From positions 1 to 35,215 of the forward strand of contig URYE01000020.1 in NCBI GenBank assembly GCA_900551945.1: a stretch of DNA of 35,215 nt, in the 5' to 3' direction. The notes under the pieces were generated by a model, which saw nothing but the letters and a program-made list of their open reading frames with translations, did not search any database and was not told where the DNA came from. Below, one piece after another: positions 16,359 through 23,500 of the stretch (the stretch's first letter is position 1; every line of letters starts with the position of its first letter). Origin of the DNA: an uncultured Eubacterium sp. GTDB taxonomy: Bacteria; Bacillota; Clostridia; Lachnospirales; Lachnospiraceae. A program made the translations under genes and the position numbers.

Positions 16359-17315
16359 ATGAAATGGAACAAATATTCGATTAAGACAACAACAGAAGCC
16401 GTAGATTTAATAAGCAGTATGCTTGATGACTTAGGAATTGAAGGTATAGAAATAGAAGACAATGTACAACTTACACAAGAAGAAGCAAAGACAATGTTTG
16501 TTGACTTTATTCCAGATTTGCCACCAGATGATGGAAGTGCAACTGTTAATTTCTATATTGATACAGAAGATGATGACAACACAATTCTTGACAAAGTTAA
16601 AGCAGAACTTGAAGATTTGAGAATGTTTTGTAATGTCGGTGAAGGAACTGTAACAGAAACACAGACAGAAGACAAGGACTGGATTAACAACTGGAAGCAG
16701 TACTGGCATACATTTACAATTGGTGATTTGTATATTAAGCCTACTTGGGAAGAAGTTACAGAAGAAATGAAAGATAAGCCAGTACTTAGTATTGACCCAG
16801 GAACTGCCTTTGGAACAGGTTCACATGAAACAACAAGAATGGTAATAAGACAAATTCAAAAATATGTTAAAGGTGGCGAAGAAGTGCTTGATGTTGGGTG
16901 TGGAAGTGGTATTCTTTCAGTAGTCGCATTAAAGTATGGTGCAAAGCATGCGCTCGGAACAGACCTTGACCCTAATGCGATTATAGCTTCACATGAAAAT
17001 GCACAGCAAAATGATATAACACCTGATAAACTTGAAGTTATCGAAGGAAATATTATTGATGATAAAAGTGTCCAAGATAAATGTGGTTATGAGTGTTACG
17101 ACATTGTATGTGCAAATATTCTTGCCGATGTACTTGAACCGTTGTCAGCAGAAATAACAAGACACATGAAGCATGGTGCGTACTTTATAACTTCTGGAAT
17201 TATTGATACTAAGGAGCAGGAAGTTGTAGATTGCTTTAAGCAAAATCCAGAGCTTGAAATTGTAGAAGTAAACCATGACGGTGAATGGGTAAATGTTACT
17301 GCAAGAAGAAAGTAA
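16359..17315 (+). CDS. prmA: Ribosomal protein L11 methyltransferase
   Basis: A 318-residue SAM-dependent enzyme that trimethylates ribosomal protein uL11. The N-terminal substrate-recognition domain starts MKWNKYSI and has the expected EDNWINNWKQYW-like segment, here DKDWINNWKQYWHTF. The catalytic domain has DPGTAFGTGSHETTRM (about 146-161), the SAM-binding loop VLDVGCGSGIL, the acidic end of strand two in GTDLDPNAI and the NILADVL motif. Length is normal for Firmicutes. It is followed after 17 bases by rsmE, the common prmA-rsmE order. Confidence 0.96.
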   Translation: MKWNKYSIKTTTEAVDLISSMLDDLGIEGIEIEDNVQLTQEEAKTMFVDFIPDLPPDDGSATVNFYIDTEDDDNTILDKVKAELEDLRMFCNVGEGTVTETQTEDKDWINNWKQYWHTFTIGDLYIKPTWEEVTEEMKDKPVLSIDPGTAFGTGSHETTRMVIRQIQKYVKGGEEVLDVGCGSGILSVVALKYGAKHALGTDLDPNAIIASHENAQQNDITPDKLEVIEGNIIDDKSVQDKCGYECYDIVCANILADVLEPLSAEITRHMKHGAYFITSGIIDTKEQEVVDCFKQNPELEIVEVNHDGEWVNVTARRK

Positions 17316-17332
17316 AAAAGAAAGGGATTAGT

Positions 17333-18070
17333 ATGTATCATTTTTTTGCTGAACACAATAATATACATGATACTTATATAGATATAACAGGTTCAGACGT
17401 TAATCATATTAAAAATGTGTTGCGTTTTAAGGTAGGCGATGAGCTGTTAATTAGTAGCGGTGATAACGTAGATTACAGTTGTCATATAAGTGAAATGCAG
17501 GATGATTATATAAGAGCTGAAATTGATGCTGTAGACGAATGTGGAAAAGAGCTTCCATCAAAGATATATCTATTTCAAGGCTTGCCAAAGGGCGATAAAA
17601 TGGAATTTATTATACAAAAGGCAGTTGAACTTGGTGTATTTGAAGTTGTACCAGTAGCTATGAAACGTTGCGTTGTAAAGCTTGATGATAAAAAAGCTCA
17701 AAATAAGGTTAAAAGATGGAATGGTATTGCTGAAAGTGCGGCAAAACAAAGCAAAAGAAGTATTATGCCTAAGGTTAGTGATGTTTTAACTTTTAAGCAG
17801 GCTGTTGATATGGCTAGAGCTTGTGATGTAAAGCTTCTTCCTTATGAATGTGCAGATGGTATGAGTAAGACAAAGCAGCTTATAGATAATTTACAAGCAG
17901 GAAAAAGTGTTGCTATTTTTATTGGACCAGAGGGTGGCTTTGACCAATCAGAGCTTGACTATGCTATTGAAGCTGGTTGTGAAATAATTACACTAGGTAA
18001 GAGAATTTTAAGAACCGAAACGGCAGGCATGATGCTTTTGTCAGTTCTTATGTATCATTTTGAAGAATAA
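17333..18070 (+). CDS. rsmE: 16S rRNA m3U1498 methyltransferase
   Basis: A 245-residue SPOUT-class methyltransferase acting on U1498 of 16S rRNA. Start ATG 17333 is chosen because AAAGGGA (17321-17327) is the ribosome site; an earlier in-frame codon lies inside prmA. An N-terminal PUA-like domain with HIKNVLRFKVGDEL is followed by FQGLPKGDKMEFIIQKAVELGV, AAKQSKRS, and the trefoil-knot SAM site IFIGPEGGFDQSELDYA with LGKRILRTETAGM. All are hallmark RsmE segments. The 108 bases after it hold only a short imperfect hairpin. Confidence 0.96.
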   Translation: MYHFFAEHNNIHDTYIDITGSDVNHIKNVLRFKVGDELLISSGDNVDYSCHISEMQDDYIRAEIDAVDECGKELPSKIYLFQGLPKGDKMEFIIQKAVELGVFEVVPVAMKRCVVKLDDKKAQNKVKRWNGIAESAAKQSKRSIMPKVSDVLTFKQAVDMARACDVKLLPYECADGMSKTKQLIDNLQAGKSVAIFIGPEGGFDQSELDYAIEAGCEIITLGKRILRTETAGMMLLSVLMYHFEE

Positions 18071-18178
18071 TAAGTAGTAAATTAAGCTTTATTATTTATG
18101 AAAGCAACAAACTATGAGAAACTCGCAGAGAGTGTTTCTTAAGTTATAAGAATTTTAGAAGAATATGGAGATATTAAA

Positions 18179-19336
18179 ATGGAAGCATATTTGGATAATT
18201 CTGCAACTACAAGATGTGCAGATGAAGTAATCGAAAAGGTAGTTAAAGTTATGGGTACTGATTATGGTAATCCATCGTCAAAGCACATGAAGGGTGTAGA
18301 AGCTGAGAATTATATAAAAGAAGCTACAAAAGTAATAGCAAAGACGCTTAAGTGTCAGGAGAAGGAGATATTATTTACTTCTGGTGGAACAGAAAGTAAT
18401 AATATGGCAATTATAGGTACAGCTATGGCTAATAAAAGACGAGGAAATCACGTTATTGTATCTAGTGTTGAACATGCTTCAGTAAAAGAGCCATTCAATT
18501 TCCTTGAAGAAAATGGTTTTGAAGTAACTTACTTGCCTGTCGATGAAAATGGTCTTGTATCAATTCAAGATTTAAAAGAAGCTCTTGATGATAATACAAT
18601 TCTTGTAGCTGTTATGTATGCTAATAATGAAATTGGAACAATTGAACCTATTGAGGAAATCGGACAAGTTGTTAAGGAATACAATAAAGATATAGTATTT
18701 TTTGTTGACGCAATTCAAGCTTACGGAAAGTTTAAAATATATCCTAACAAGTTAAATATTGACCTTATGTCAGTAAGTAGTCATAAGATACATGGTCCAA
18801 AGGGAAGCGGATTTTTATATATCAAAGGAAATACTAAAATTCGCCCACTTATATTAGGTGGTGGACAACAAAAGGGTATGCGTTCCGGTACAGAAAATGT
18901 GCCGGGAGTAGCAGGACTTGGCGTGGCAGCAGGTCTTATTTATGACAGTGATTTCGATAAAAAGATAGGTAAAATGTATGAATTAAGAGATTATTTTATT
19001 GAAGAACTTGAAAAGCTTGATGATGTCAAGATAAATGGAATGAGAAAAAGACAGTCAGCACCACATGTTGTAAGTGTTTCTTTTAAAGATATAAGAGCAG
19101 AAGTGCTTTTGCATGCTTTAGAAGAAAAGAATATCTATGTTTCATCAGGTTCAGCTTGTTCATCAAACAAGCCAGGACTTAGCTCAACTCTCGTTGCCAT
19201 TGGGCTTGACAGCAGTTTGCTCGACTCAACAATAAGATTTAGCTTTAGTTTTAATACTACAAAAGAAGAACTTGACTACACATTACAAGCACTAAAAGAA
19301 TTACTTCCAGTACTTAGAAAATTTACAAGACACTAG
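18179..19336 (+). CDS. Cysteine desulfurase, ThiI partner type
   Basis: A 385-residue PLP enzyme of the NifS/IscS class V family, which takes sulfur from cysteine and holds it as a persulfide. Visible are YLDNSATT, TSGGTESNNMAI, EHASV, the PLP-binding lysine in SSHKIHGPKGSGF, GGGQQKGMRSGTENVPG, and the active-site cysteine in SSGSACSSNKPG (near residue 325). The cysteine loop is of the long IscS-like type. It lies directly upstream of thiI. In Firmicutes such a pair (compare B. subtilis NifZ with ThiI) supplies sulfur for 4-thiouridine at position 8 of tRNA, so this enzyme is most likely that dedicated donor. Its separation from thiI by a palindromic element and a new promoter is noted elsewhere. 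Confidence 0.93.
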   Translation: MEAYLDNSATTRCADEVIEKVVKVMGTDYGNPSSKHMKGVEAENYIKEATKVIAKTLKCQEKEILFTSGGTESNNMAIIGTAMANKRRGNHVIVSSVEHASVKEPFNFLEENGFEVTYLPVDENGLVSIQDLKEALDDNTILVAVMYANNEIGTIEPIEEIGQVVKEYNKDIVFFVDAIQAYGKFKIYPNKLNIDLMSVSSHKIHGPKGSGFLYIKGNTKIRPLILGGGQQKGMRSGTENVPGVAGLGVAAGLIYDSDFDKKIGKMYELRDYFIEELEKLDDVKINGMRKRQSAPHVVSVSFKDIRAEVLLHALEEKNIYVSSGSACSSNKPGLSSTLVAIGLDSSLLDSTIRFSFSFNTTKEELDYTLQALKELLPVLRKFTRH

Positions 19337-19383
19337 TCATAGTACAAATACTATATAGTTGAATTTGAATTAATGTTAAATTT

Positions 19384-19506
19384 TTGTATTTTGCATTACA
19401 ATAAACTTTCGTAAGATATCAGTAGTATATAAATTAAATGCACTTTTTCTGGTGTGTGTATTTATATACTATTGATATCTTCAAAATTTAAAAATGCAAA
19501 ATACAA
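19384..19506. repeat. Palindromic element, short copy (upstream of thiI)
   Basis: The outer ends are exact inverted copies, TTGTATTTTGCATT (19384-19397) and AATGCAAAATACAA (19493-19506). Inner arms, AAGATATCAGTAGTATATAA (19413-19432) and TTATATACTATTGATATCTT (19462-19481), differ by one base. It is the same family as the unit at 20779-20990 but in opposite orientation and without its middle. It carries no gene. Confidence 0.75.
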
Positions 19507-19510
19507 CATC

Positions 19511-19539
19511 TTGACCTTTAGGTGTATTTTTGGTATAAA
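19511..19539 (+). promoter_or_regulatory. Promoter of thiI
   Basis: TTGACC (19511-19516), 17-base spacer, TATAAA (19534-19539). The -35 box lies only four bases beyond the end of the palindromic element, so thiI has its own promoter and need not depend on read-through from the desulfurase gene. Confidence 0.6.
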
Positions 19540-19577
19540 TTTATGAGTATAAATATTAAAAAGAAATGAGGATAATA

Positions 19578-20762
19578 ATGTACAAAGCATTTTTGATAAA
19601 ATATGGAGAAATCGGAGTAAAGGGTAAGAATAGATATATATTTGAAGATGCCCTTGTAAGACAAATCCGTTATGCTCTTAAAAAGATTGATGGAGATTTT
19701 AAGATTTCAAAAGAAAACGGAAGAATTTATGCGACAGCAGAAAGTGAATTTGATTACGATGAAGCTGTTGAAGCATTAAAGACAGTATTTGGTATTATTG
19801 GAATTTGCCCTGTAGTGCAGATAGAAGATAAGGGTTTTGATGACCTTGCTGATACAGTTGTAAAGTATATAGACTCAGCATACAAAGATAAAAACATTTC
19901 CTTTAAGGTAAATGCAAGACGAGCAAGAAAGAATTTCCCAATGAACTCAATGGAAATTAATGCCGAGCTTGGCCATAGAATATTAGAAGCATTTCCAGAA
20001 ATGAGTGTTGATGTACATAAGCCAGATGTACTTCTTCAAGTAGAAATTCGTAATAAGATTAATATATATTCAGTAGAAATTCCAGGCCCTGGCGGTATGC
20101 CAATAGGAACAGCAGGAAAGGCAATGCTTTTATTATCTGGTGGTATTGATAGCCCAGTTGCAGGATATATGGTTGCTAAACGAGGCGTTCAGATAGAAGC
20201 AACATATTTCCATGCACCACCATACACAAGTGAACGTGCAAAGCAAAAGGTTATCGACCTTGCAAAGCTTGTTGCTAAGTATGCAGGTCCAATAACACTT
20301 AATATCGTTAATTTTACAGATATACAGCTTGCTATCTATGAAAAGTGTCCACACGATGAGCTTACTATTATTATGAGAAGATATATGATGAAGATAGCAG
20401 AAAAGCTTGGTGAAGAAACAGGTTGTATGGGACTTGTTACAGGCGAAAGTATAGGACAGGTTGCAAGTCAGACAATGCAAAGTCTTTATTGTACTAACGA
20501 AGTATGTACAATGCCAGTATTTAGACCTGTAATTGGGTTTGATAAGCAGGAAATTATAGATGTTTCTGAAAAGATAGGTACTTATGAAACATCAATTCTT
20601 CCATTTGAAGATTGTTGTACAATATTTGTTGCAAAGCATCCAGTTACTAAGCCTAATCTTAAGATTATTAAAAGAGATGAGCATAACCTTGATGACTGTA
20701 TAGACGAGCTTATGAAGACTGCACTTGAAACTGTAGAAAAGGTGCATGTTGAAGCTGAGTAA
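19578..20762 (+). CDS. thiI: tRNA 4-thiouridine synthase ThiI
   Basis: A 394-residue enzyme that adenylates U8 of tRNA and replaces oxygen with sulfur; in some bacteria it also serves thiamine synthesis. Start ATG 19578 follows ATGAGGA; ATG 19566 would lie in that site. An N-terminal ferredoxin-like and THUMP region begins MYKAFLIKYGEIGVKGKN and has NARRARKNFPMNS. The PP-loop SGGIDSP sits at 187-193, with HAPPYTSERAKQKV after it. The C-terminus has the cysteine motif PFEDCC before VAKHP. It lacks the C-terminal rhodanese domain of E. coli ThiI, as in most Firmicutes, so the sulfur must come straight from a desulfurase, presumably the neighbour at 18179. Full length. Confidence 0.96.
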   Translation: MYKAFLIKYGEIGVKGKNRYIFEDALVRQIRYALKKIDGDFKISKENGRIYATAESEFDYDEAVEALKTVFGIIGICPVVQIEDKGFDDLADTVVKYIDSAYKDKNISFKVNARRARKNFPMNSMEINAELGHRILEAFPEMSVDVHKPDVLLQVEIRNKINIYSVEIPGPGGMPIGTAGKAMLLLSGGIDSPVAGYMVAKRGVQIEATYFHAPPYTSERAKQKVIDLAKLVAKYAGPITLNIVNFTDIQLAIYEKCPHDELTIIMRRYMMKIAEKLGEETGCMGLVTGESIGQVASQTMQSLYCTNEVCTMPVFRPVIGFDKQEIIDVSEKIGTYETSILPFEDCCTIFVAKHPVTKPNLKIIKRDEHNLDDCIDELMKTALETVEKVHVEAE

Positions 20763-20778
20763 AACAGAATATTATAAA

Positions 20779-20990
20779 TTTTTATATTTTGAAATTTGGA
20801 ATTTGCGAAGATATCAGTAGTATATAAACACACACACCAGTAAAAGTACAATTTCCTATATCTATATGCCATTATCGAACAAGTATGTTTGCTACTGTCA
20901 TACAAATATAGAAAATTGTTCTTTTAATGGTGCATTTAGTTTATATACTACTGATATCTTACGGAAATTTTGGGTAATAGAAAGTACAAA
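20779..20990. repeat. Palindromic element, long copy (downstream of thiI)
   Basis: Arms AAGATATCAGTAGTATATAA (20808-20827) and TTATATACTACTGATATCTT (20941-20960) are perfect 20-base inverted repeats. Inside them a further imperfect stem runs AAAAGTACAATTT...AAATTGTTCTTTT and continues through CTATAT...ATATAG toward the centre. Outside them, AT-rich flanks match the flanks of the short copy at 19384-19506. The outer limits are approximate. It begins 16 bases after the thiI stop and could end thiI transcription. Confidence 0.75.
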
Positions 20991-21069
20991 AATTTAATTT
21001 TAATAGTTATAAAATGTGATAAATAGAGGTTGTGTTAATGTAAAATATTGTATGTTTTGCATTAATAGT

Positions 21070-21121
21070 AAAAAGGTTCTATTTACATGGCTTGTACTAA
21101 AAAGACATGTAAATAGAACCT
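21070..21121 (-). terminator. Intrinsic terminator of the HPr-like gene
   Basis: A perfect 16-bp inverted repeat, AGGTTCTATTTACATG (21074-21089) and CATGTAAATAGAACCT (21106-21121). Read on the minus strand it is followed by TTTTT (21074-21070). It lies 33 bases past the stop of the minus-strand gene. Confidence 0.8.
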
Positions 21122-21153
21122 AATTTGTGACAATTGATTGTCGATATTCAATC

Positions 21154-21387
21154 TTATTCAACGATGTAAGGCTTTAATACAGATAAGATAGTATCTATAT
21201 CTGAGTCGGCATGAATATTTAAGTCAATAGGCTTAGATAAGTCTAAACTAAAAATACCCATTATAGACTTGGCATCGATAACATATCTTCCTGATACGAG
21301 GTCGAAGTCGACATCAAATTTTGTGATGTCATTTACGAATGACTTTACTTTGTCAATTGAATTTAATGAAATCTTAACTGTTTTCAT
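21154..21387 (-). CDS. HPr-family protein lacking the active-site histidine (Crh-like)
   Basis: A 77-residue protein of the HPr fold. The regulatory-serine loop is well kept: DAKSIMGIFSLDLSKP, with Ser41 aligned to HPr Ser46. At the N-terminus the GLHARPA motif is absent: aligning by the KSIMG block puts Ser10 where HPr has His15, and IDK where it has ARP. It cannot carry phosphate from Enzyme I to PTS permeases in the normal way. B. subtilis Crh also lost His15 but kept Ser46 and acts in carbon catabolite repression with CcpA, so a regulatory role is plausible here. Whether HPr kinase still recognises it is unknown. The ribosome site AGGAGGT and a consensus promoter show it is expressed as a single gene. 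Confidence 0.8.
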   Translation of the reverse strand: MKTVKISLNSIDKVKSFVNDITKFDVDFDLVSGRYVIDAKSIMGIFSLDLSKPIDLNIHADSDIDTILSVLKPYIVE

Positions 21388-21458
21388 TGTTGTACCTCCT
21401 GGTTATTATATTATTGAATACAAACCTGTATAACAGGTTCGATATCACAGTTAATATA

Positions 21459-21487
21459 ATAATATCTTTATGTTAAAAAGATGTCAA
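21459..21487 (-). promoter_or_regulatory. Promoter of the HPr-like gene
   Basis: On the minus strand, consensus TTGACA (21487-21482), 17-base spacer, TATTAT (21464-21459). The leader of about 65 bases contains a small hairpin ACCTG/CAGGT at 21424-21438 before the AGGAGG site. This is among the strongest-looking promoters in the window, which suggests high expression. Confidence 0.7.
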
Positions 21488-21607
21488 CCTTTGGGTTCAC
21501 AAAAATACAATTTTTCAAAAAATGATTTTAAAATAACAAAATATAATACTATATAAAACAATAATAGGAAAATATAATATTAAATTAATAAAAGAAAGAG
21601 TGATTAA

Positions 21608-22984
21608 ATGAGAAAAGCAGCGATACACAATCTAGGCTGTAAAGTTAATTCTTATGAAGCTGAGTCAATGGAACAAATGCTTATTAATGCTGGATATAAG
21701 ATGGTGCATTTTGGGGAAGAACCAGCAGATGTATATATAATTAACACTTGTTCTGTTACAAATATTGCCGATAGAAAATCAAGACAAATGCTTCACAAGG
21801 CTAAGAAAATGAACCCAGAAGCTGTAGTAATAGCAGCAGGGTGTTATGCACAAGCAGATAGTGAAAATGTTAAAAAAGACGAAGCTGTTGATATTGTACT
21901 TGGAAATAATATGAAGATAGATATTGTTCAAGTATTAGACGAATATTTTAAGAATAAGACTACATCTTTATCAAATGAAAATGTTGATAATCAAGCTTCA
22001 AATGATGTAAATATTGTTGATTTGTCTAAAATTCAACCTTATGAGGAGCTTGAAATAGATAGAGTTAATGAGCATACAAGGGCTTATATTAAAATACAAG
22101 ACGGTTGTAATCAATTTTGTTCTTATTGTATTATTCCTTATGTAAGAGGAAGAATAAGAAGCCGTAATATGGAAAGTATTGTAAAAGAAGTTAAAAGACT
22201 TGTTGAAAATGGTTACAAAGAAGTTGTGCTTACTGGTATTCACCTTAGTTCTTATGGTGTTGACAATGGTAAAGGCAGTCTTTTGGAAGTTATTGAAGCT
22301 GTAAATGAAATAGAAGGGCTTGAAAGAATACGACTTGGTTCATTAGAGCCTAGAGTAGTAACAGAAAGCTTTGCTTCTAAGCTTAGCAAAATGCAAAAGA
22401 TGTGTCCACATTTTCATTTGTCACTTCAAAGTGGTTGTGATGATACATTAAAGAGAATGAACCGCAAATATACTACAGCACAGTATAAGGAAAGTTGTGA
22501 TATTTTAAGAAAATATTTTGACAATCCTGCAATAACAACAGATGTAATAGTTGGCTTTCCTGCTGAAATACAAGAAGAATTTGAAACTACAAAGAAGTTT
22601 CTTTGTGATATAAGATTTTATGAAATGCACATTTTCAAGTATTCAAGAAGACGTGGTACGGTAGCTGATAAAATGGATAATCAGATTGACGAAAAGATTA
22701 AAACTGAGCGAAGTGCACAGCTTATTAAGCTTGAGCAGAAAATGTCTAAGGAATATAGAGAATTTTATCTTGGTAAAACAGTTGATATTCTTATAGAAGA
22801 AAAGGTTGAAATAGATGGCGTTTCGTATTACGCAGGATATACTAAGAACTATATAAGAGTTGTTATACCAGTAGGTACACTTGATAATTTAGCTATAAAT
22901 AATACATCAGTTATAAATACAATTGTTGAAGTTAAATGTGATAGGTTATCAGAAGACGGAGTTACTATAATAGCGAGTATGTAA
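21608..22984 (+). CDS. mtaB: tRNA t6A37 methylthiotransferase
   Basis: A 458-residue radical-SAM methylthiotransferase that converts t6A to ms2t6A at position 37 of tRNAs reading ANN codons. The N-terminal domain has three cluster cysteines, Cys11 (LGCKVN), Cys48 (NTCSVT) and Cys79 (AAGCYAQ). The radical-SAM motif is Cys167-x3-Cys171-x2-Cys174 in GCNQFCSYCIIPYVRGR. A C-terminal TRAM-like domain follows from about residue 390. The LGCKVN opening, YVRGRIRSR and HLSLQSGCDDTLKRMNRKY favour MtaB over MiaB and RimO. It has a weak ribosome site (AAAGAGTG) and stands alone between the HPr-like gene and ylxM. Confidence 0.93.
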   Translation: MRKAAIHNLGCKVNSYEAESMEQMLINAGYKMVHFGEEPADVYIINTCSVTNIADRKSRQMLHKAKKMNPEAVVIAAGCYAQADSENVKKDEAVDIVLGNNMKIDIVQVLDEYFKNKTTSLSNENVDNQASNDVNIVDLSKIQPYEELEIDRVNEHTRAYIKIQDGCNQFCSYCIIPYVRGRIRSRNMESIVKEVKRLVENGYKEVVLTGIHLSSYGVDNGKGSLLEVIEAVNEIEGLERIRLGSLEPRVVTESFASKLSKMQKMCPHFHLSLQSGCDDTLKRMNRKYTTAQYKESCDILRKYFDNPAITTDVIVGFPAEIQEEFETTKKFLCDIRFYEMHIFKYSRRRGTVADKMDNQIDEKIKTERSAQLIKLEQKMSKEYREFYLGKTVDILIEEKVEIDGVSYYAGYTKNYIRVVIPVGTLDNLAINNTSVINTIVEVKCDRLSEDGVTIIASM

Positions 22985-23012
22985 TTATTGCATATTTTTA
23001 TAAAAATAAAAG

Positions 23013-23057
23013 TGTCAAGTAAAAATACTTGACAAGTAATATTCTCTATGGTATTAT
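23013..23057 (+). promoter_or_regulatory. Promoter of the ylxM-ffh operon inside a palindrome
   Basis: Consensus TTGACA (23029-23034), 17-base spacer, TATTAT (23052-23057). The -35 box forms the right arm of a perfect 9-bp inverted repeat, TGTCAAGTA (23013-23021) and TACTTGACA (23026-23034), with a 4-base loop. The repeat has no T-run, so it is more likely an operator or chance palindrome than a terminator of mtaB. Confidence 0.65.
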
Positions 23058-23114
23058 AATTAAGTCGGTGCGTGCAAATAACAATATACGACATTTTATA
23101 ATTAAGGTGGAGTT

Positions 23115-23459
23115 ATGGAAAAGATAGTAGAACAGACACTCCTATATGATTTTTATGGAGAACTTTTGAATGAGCATCAGAAGCATATATACGAAGATGC
23201 AGTATTTAATGACTTAACTCTTAGCGAAATTGCAGATGAGAATGGAATTTCAAGACAAGGTGTACATGACCTTATAAAGAGAGTAGATAAGACATTAAGT
23301 GGTTATGAAAGCAAGCTTCATCTAGTAGAGAAGTTTATGGTAACTAAGGACAAAGTTCATCAGATTAATCAATTATCTAATGAATATATTGAGTCAGGTG
23401 ATATCGGACATATTCACACAATCGAGAGGCTTGCACAAGATATAATTGATAATTTTTGA
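23115..23459 (+). CDS. ylxM: YlxM-family DNA-binding protein (SRP-associated)
   Basis: A 114-residue helix-turn-helix protein of the UPF0122/YlxM family, almost always encoded just before ffh. The N-terminus has LLYDFYGELLNEHQKHIYEDAVFNDLTLSEIADENGISRQGVHDLIKRVDK (about 8-58), a sigma-factor region-4-like helix-turn-helix. The C-terminal half is helical. YlxM has been linked to modulation of the signal recognition particle. Ribosome site AAGGTGGAG before ATG 23115. It is the first gene of the ffh operon and follows a strong promoter. Confidence 0.93.
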   Translation: MEKIVEQTLLYDFYGELLNEHQKHIYEDAVFNDLTLSEIADENGISRQGVHDLIKRVDKTLSGYESKLHLVEKFMVTKDKVHQINQLSNEYIESGDIGHIHTIERLAQDIIDNF

Positions 23460-23500
23460 TATTTCTTTTAATAGCTGAATAACAGCAGAAGTGAGGGTTT

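Noticed and set aside
23013..23034. Palindrome after mtaB as an intrinsic terminator
   Set aside because: No T-run follows and the right arm is the -35 box of the next promoter.
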